Assembly (NCBI GenBank): GCA_002917075.1
Contig: NTMA01000039.1
Coordinates: forward strand, 434,001-498,000
DNA length: 64,000 nucleotides
Reading direction: 5' to 3'
Source: Hawksworthiomyces lignivorus
Taxonomy: Eukaryota > Ascomycota > Sordariomycetes > Ophiostomatales > Ophiostomataceae
Shown here: piece after piece, positions 59,090-64,000 of the stretch
How positions within the stretch are numbered: the stretch's first letter is position 1
Layout: each line of letters opens with the position of its first letter
Notes under the pieces: generated by a model
Told to the model about the DNA's origin: nothing
Seen by the model: the letters and a program-made list of their open reading frames with translations, nothing else
Database searches by the model: none
Program-made: the position numbers and the translations under genes

Positions 59090-60895
59090 ATGGTTCTCTA
59101 CTCCAGCCCGCCGCCGCTCGAATCCTTTTCGGAGGTCAAGCCTACGTTGCTGGTGTGCTGGTGGATCACTGTCTTCTGTTTCATAATTATTCTTCTTCGG
59201 ATAGGTGGCCGATATATTCGTTCTGAGCGCCTCTTTGTGGAGGACCGTACGGTTGCTCTGGCGATCATTCCACTCTTCCTTCGTATGGGCTGTGTGCATG
59301 TTATCCTCATCTTCGGTACCAACAATGCTCAGTTCGACAACGTTGATCTGTCTCCCGAAGTCATCCACCAAAAATCCGTTGCTAGTGGCCTTGTCCTCGC
59401 TAGCCGCATCTTACACGTTGCGACGTAAGTACTGCTTCCTCTGCAATGTTGCTGTTAGAGAAAAAAAAAAAAAGCATTATGACTTTCGGTGAGACTGACC
59501 TATTCTAGTTTGTGGATTCTCAAAATTACCATTCTTGAGTTCTTCAGGCGGCTCAGTGACGCTTTGTCAGAACGCTTCTCTCAAGTCGCTCTCGTATTTA
59601 TTCGCATGACCTTGGTAGTGACATTTGTCGCCATCATCATCAGCGACCTTGCCGAATGCCACCCTTTCAGCCACTACTGGCAGGTCCTACCTGACCCGGG
59701 CGGCCAGTGCCGACAAGGCTACGCTCAGCTGATTACCGCGTCTGTTTGCAACATCTTCACAGACCTGCTCCTGGTCCTTTTCCCGATACCTATCATCTTT
59801 TTCAGCCACCAATCTATAAAGCGCAAGTTTCAGCTTATCCTCCTTTTCTCATTAAGTCTAGGCGTTGTCGGTGTGACAATATACCGCATGACACGCGTCA
59901 TCGGAGAGCATGGAAACCAACCGCTCCGCTCGCTTCTTGCTTCTGTTGAGCTTCTTTTCGCTACCACCGCTGCCAATGCCCTTGTTCTGGGATCATTTGT
60001 CCGTGATCGCGGTGTGAAAAAGAACAAGTTCAAGGTGGCTTCTGTCGTAGACTCGGCAGACCGAGCCAGCATTGCTCGGTCACGGCGACCTACAGCAAAC
60101 CAATACTGGGGCAGCGATGAAGATTTGGTGCGCGGCCTTGGATTGGGTGTGCGCGCAGATCTGCGTGACGCACATGATGCCTTTGTTGATGATGAATCTA
60201 GCAGTGGTGGCCCAGCTGGAACAAGGAGCGTGCGACCGGCGCCTATTGTGAAGATTGACGATGCCGAGAGCGAAACGATGAAAGAAGACGTGGAGCAAGG
60301 AAGTAGCCACGGTGGTGACGATCACGGTGTTGGTGATCTTACGTCATGGCAGTTCCCTGAGGAGCGACGCAGAAGCGGCGCGACGAACAGCGCCCAGAGT
60401 GGACAGAGTGGGTTTAGCGGATTCAGCGGACAGAGTGACGACGACACCCTCCTCACTAGAGATCCGCTCAGCCTGTCGTCGCGCAACAATTCTGCGTCGA
60501 CACCTCGAAAGGTGTCTTTTTATGACGCCGGCGGCCTTCTCAGTGGCGGCCACGAGTTCGTCAGTGATTCACAACAGAACAATATCGGGACTGGCCTCCT
60601 TTCCCCCGATGCGCCGTCTTCAAATCATAGCTTGCCCCCTTCTCCTGCATATACCGCAAGCGGTCATGGTTTCCGTCGCGGATCCACAGCATTGTTGCAA
60701 GATCTAGGTGGGCTGTTGGGTCCCCCGACATCGCGACTGCGGCAGAGGTCAGACGGTCGATCGCCGTCACAGCTTCAGAGCGTGCCACAAGAATCGCCTT
60801 TTGAATCGCCCCATTCGCCATCACCAACCCGATATAATACTCAGAGCGGAGCCGAAGACATGACGCTGATGGATCCTGGCGGGCTCCTTAACTAA
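59090..60895 (+). CDS. Fungal rhodopsin-like seven-helix membrane protein (Pth11-related, without CFEM)
   Basis: Two exons (59090-59424, 59509-60895) encode 573 aa. The first about 290 residues form seven hydrophobic helices, starting LLVCWWITVFCFIIILL. The family pattern includes a Cys-His segment in the loop after helix four (ECHPFSHYWQVLPDPGGQCRQG), the DLLLVLFPIPII helix, KRKFQLILLFSLSLGV and TIYRM. This is the fungal rhodopsin domain of Pth11-like proteins, several of which are surface receptors. No CFEM domain precedes it. The C-terminal 280 residues are disordered, rich in Ser, Gly and Asp, and cytosolic by prediction. It is probably a plasma-membrane sensor, although many family members are uncharacterised. 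It is preceded by a long pyrimidine-rich region and converges with RPB5. Confidence 0.88.
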
Positions 60896-62430
60896 CACTA
60901 GGCTAAACGAGTGACCTCCACGCAGCCGTTATATAACTCCTGGCTTTTGCTTGATAATAGCAGCTACATCAGAAGACTTCTTCTAAAGCCAGAGGCATTC
61001 TATCTTTACGAAATTACACTATGGACACTCCATATTCACCCTTTGCGACGATGACTAATTTATCGAATTGGCAATGACTGATGATATCGAAACGGCTCTT
61101 TTTACGAACAAAATATAGATCGGTATGGGAACATGTTCGTCTTGAGACTATCGTGTTGGACCGCAGGCAGGTTCAAGCAGATGGCTTGATCATGGACGCT
61201 TTCATATCTTGCGTAGTCTGACCAGAGGCAGTCCTTATATCTTGTTCTCCACTGGGGGATTTTTGTTTCTTCCACTATACCCGGTCTGCTACGGCCCTGC
61301 GATCTAATTAATTTTTTTATCTTACTGTATATATCCTATTGTTTCTCGTACTTCACCCCTTTTTCTGCTTGTGTCGGTGTATCATTATGAGAGACATCCG
61401 GTTCACTTGGAAGCAACTGGAATCTATAAAAAAGAAAATACCTATACATAATCAAACATATGCACCAAAAAAACTTTTTTTTAATTGAAATCGAATTATG
61501 CTCTTAGTTTTTGTGGTATACTGGCTAAATTGTTCATGTTTCTGTTGCTCCGTATTGTTTCTTTTGCTTTTGTCCATCCTCGGTGTCTTTGTCCTACGAG
61601 AATTTTGTGTTTTGTCCACAAACTCCCCCACACGGCCTTAATTCCAAGGGGATCTGCATGCGTTTTTAAGCTTGCAGCTTGTGCCTTGCTTGACTCACAG
61701 ACATACCTGCATAGATGCAGAGATGGTGGGAACAGAAGAGATTTTTCGACTAGAGGGCTTTGACGATCGCAGATATTTTATCACCTTGACCGAGGCTGTC
61801 CGCTTCTCATGTTTTCGCGTGCTTTTTTTTTTTCTTAACACAGCCTGTCTGGCGAAAAGCTGCACAAAACCCATGACTGAGATTGCCACTGCTAGTACTC
61901 AGAATCCTTTTTTTTTTTTTTTTTTTTTTAAATTCTCGGTGACCGTATGGCATGGCGCTGCTAAAAAAGGGATAACAGCGGCAAGGACGCTGAAGCAAAA
62001 AGGCAAAGCACAAAAGCCAATGAGTCCTTATTTCAGGTGTTAGCCCCTAGTTTGTGCGACCACACGTGGCCGATCATTGAAGCACTGCACTGCGCTGGTG
62101 AGCTCCTTTGGCCACATTGTGTTCTGTCTCAGGGATGGGAACAGACATGGTAATAGCGGGTCATCAAACAATGCCATTCTCTTCTACTGTGACAAAAAGG
62201 TGTAAAGACAGACAAACGCCAAAAATGAAATATGAAGGCACCCTTCTTCAACCAGACAAAACATCCAGAACCCTCCCTGTTTTAGCCTTGCCATTAGATA
62301 TAGGAAACAAAACAGTAAGGGAGTAAAGAAATAAACATAAACCCTGTCAGAAAGATAAAAACGCCCATGAAAATACGATAGAGGTTCTCCCTATTTTTCT
62401 GGCATGCCCCCCCCTCCTTCTTTTTTGCTT
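60896..62430. other. Convergent spacer between the receptor-like gene and RPB5
   Basis: About 1.5 kb of AT-rich sequence with T-runs (61830, 61907-61929) and a short C-run at 62407-62413. Small frames have no domain. It should hold the two 3' ends. Confidence 0.6.
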
Positions 62431-63402
62431 TTATACACACAACCTGTAGCTGGCATACCGGCCGGCAGTCTCACTCGTCCGGATGATCTTGACAACTTGA
62501 CCGCGCTTTAGACCTAAGTACCGCGCCACAGGGTCCTTCTGCTGGATACGCGGCAGCTGTGTCTCCTTCAGGCGGTACCGGGCGAGCAGCGCCGTCTTCT
62601 CTTCTTTGCTCAGCACGACATGGGTGGGCACCAGCTCGTGGTGGGTGATGTTGACCAGCAGGTCGTCTTGTATGAAGCACTCGATCTGCGTGTACATCAT
62701 GGTCGCGTTGATCACCTTGCGCGCCTGCGCGCTCAGCGCGCCCTGCGTCACCATGATGCCCGCACGGAATGAGTGCTCGTCGCAATGCTGCACGAACCGC
62801 TTGATCTCCTTGACACCGATCTGCGTCTCCGTCATGAACTCGACCCAGACCGTGCCGCACTCAGGCGCGGGATCAGGTCGTGCGGCGGTCGGCGGCGGCG
62901 TGAACTTCTTGATCATTGTCTCAGACGGCCGTGCGGAGAACTGCATCTTGGCTCGACTATTGCCAAAAAAAAATAAAGGAAGTTCCGAATGTCAGCAAGC
63001 GAACTGTCTCAAAGTGTCCTCTGCAGCTCACTATATCTCCAGTGTGCTCTTCCTCTATTCTTCGTCCTCATCTTCATCGCCCATCATCACAGCCATCGCT
63101 CTCGGCACCCATCATTGTCACATACTCTGGTGTTCCATCCGGAAGAGTGAACTTGTTCACGAATTCGTCGAAGCTAATCTTGACCTCGTCCTCGGCCAGC
63201 TCGTAACCCTAGACTCAGGTGTTAGAAATCCACCGCAACCCAAAAGGGAAAAAAAGGGAACGCTCAGGGCACCCAGGTCTTCCACTAAAAAAAAACGCAC
63301 CCGATCTTGGCACATCTCATGAACGGTACGCCATGCCCGCCAAAGCTTACGGAGCTCGCGCTGCTTTGCCGGGTCCTCGTCTCCGCTCGGCGAGTACGAC
63401 AT
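62431..63402 (-). CDS. RPB5: DNA-directed RNA polymerases I, II and III subunit RPABC1 (Rpb5)
   Basis: Three exons on the minus strand (63402-63301, 63208-63126, 62956-62431) give 236 aa. The N-terminal jaw domain starts with MSYSPSGDEDPAKQ and LRKLWRAWRTVHEM, and crosses two introns through GYELAEDEVKISFDEFV and TLPDGTP. The C-terminal assembly domain is highly conserved: HELVPTHVVLSKEEK, LLARYRLKETQLPRIQQ, KDPVARYLGLKRGQVV and KIIRTSETAGRYASYR, ending LCV. Rpb5 is shared by the three nuclear RNA polymerases and forms part of the lower jaw contacting downstream DNA. Length is slightly over the typical 210-225 aa because of a Pro/Ala-rich insert near residue 75-85. The first donor is GTGCGT, the second GTATGT. 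Confidence 0.96.
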
Positions 63403-64000
63403 CTCGTCTGTAGATGGGCTGAGCTTCTCCTTTTCGGTATCGTATACGCCTCAAGCTTTACCCTCCTTCCGAGTCGGCGTTTTGTCCACCTCAGTGTCTC
63501 TCGCTCTTTGTCCACGCGAGTGGTCTCGTCTCGATCGAAGCGCGTCTCAAAAGAAGGGGAGGACCAATAAAACAGAAGAGACACGACTGGCGCAGCCTCC
63601 TGTAGTGCGCAATAGAAAGAGATCTTCGGATATTCGTTGTCGTCGGTGATTCGTGGTGGTCCTTGGTGGTGACAGGCTGGAGCCGGGGTAGAGAAAAAAG
63701 AAACGCTTGACGACGAAGAGGTAAAAAGGCCCTTCTGCCACCTTCCAATTCTGCCTTTCGTTGCTGATAGAAAAAAAAGTTCTAGAGATAAAAAGGAAAG
63801 ACCCACCCATAGAAGAGCTTGGCCAATCACGTATGGTTTGTCATTCGCTCTCTGATTTTTGGGGTTACCAAACCCACTTTAACCTTTGCGCACGGACCAT
63901 GGCGCCAGCCGCTCTTTCTCTCTGTCTCTCAAAGTCTCTCTCAAGCAAAGTCGGCGAGTTAGTTATTGCCAGTTATCCCTCCCAAATATATGTACGCTAT
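63403..64000. promoter_or_regulatory. Upstream region of RPB5, window edge
   Basis: This purine-rich (on the minus strand pyrimidine-poor) sequence must contain the RPB5 promoter and leader. Frames of 85-181 aa on either strand show no domain. Nothing can be said about what lies beyond the window edge. Confidence 0.5.

Overview
The window is nuclear DNA of a filamentous ascomycete (Pezizomycotina, most likely Sordariomycetes; order not resolved). The evidence is the set of short GT-AG introns (about 50 to 280 nt) with CTAAC/CTGAC-like branch sites, coding sequence with a strong C/G bias at third positions, and fungal-only families (Zn2Cys6 regulators, a fungal rhodopsin-like membrane protein, Spc24, Fis1, Scn1). 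No bacterial-type operon, integrated virus, intact transposon or biosynthetic cluster was seen.

Layout. 1-8.6 kb: an empty AT-rich stretch, a mitochondrial-type short-chain dehydrogenase (2353-3581) and a large alanine-rich zinc-finger regulator (4625-7667). 8.6-18.3 kb: exocyst SEC5 (minus strand) head to head with NAD-isocitrate dehydrogenase subunit 2, then an unknown single-exon membrane-anchored protein. 19.6-28.1 kb: an unknown type I membrane protein with a PPxY tail, a TatD-like Scn1 protein, kinetochore SPC24 and mitochondrial fission FIS1. 30.3-38.0 kb: a frame-broken, coding-like block directly in front of a RING-H2 E3 ligase, then fumarase. 43.4-47.5 kb: a six-exon Zn2Cys6 regulator convergent with a phi-like glutathione S-transferase. 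51.1-52.1 kb: an Alr4036-type FMN-binding oxidase. 59.1-63.4 kb: a seven-helix rhodopsin-like protein convergent with RNA polymerase subunit RPB5.

Most genes are unrelated housekeeping functions placed singly. IDH2 and fumarase are both TCA-cycle enzymes but lie 22 kb apart, so I read no functional cluster. Gene density is low: about 16 genes in 64 kb, with gene-free gaps of 5.4 kb (38.0-43.4) and 7.0 kb (52.1-59.1). Those gaps hold pyrimidine-rich leaders, a dispersed 16-nt palindrome and simple repeats. The gap at 47.5-51.1 kb holds an 11-copy, 25-bp minisatellite.

The items most worth a second look are the broken reading frame upstream of the RING gene, the minisatellite in which each unit carries a small hairpin, the unusual two-zinc-domain regulator at 4625, and the PPxY-tailed membrane protein. 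Exon borders were set by hand from splice motifs and reading-frame continuity; most are exact, and a few are marked as approximate.
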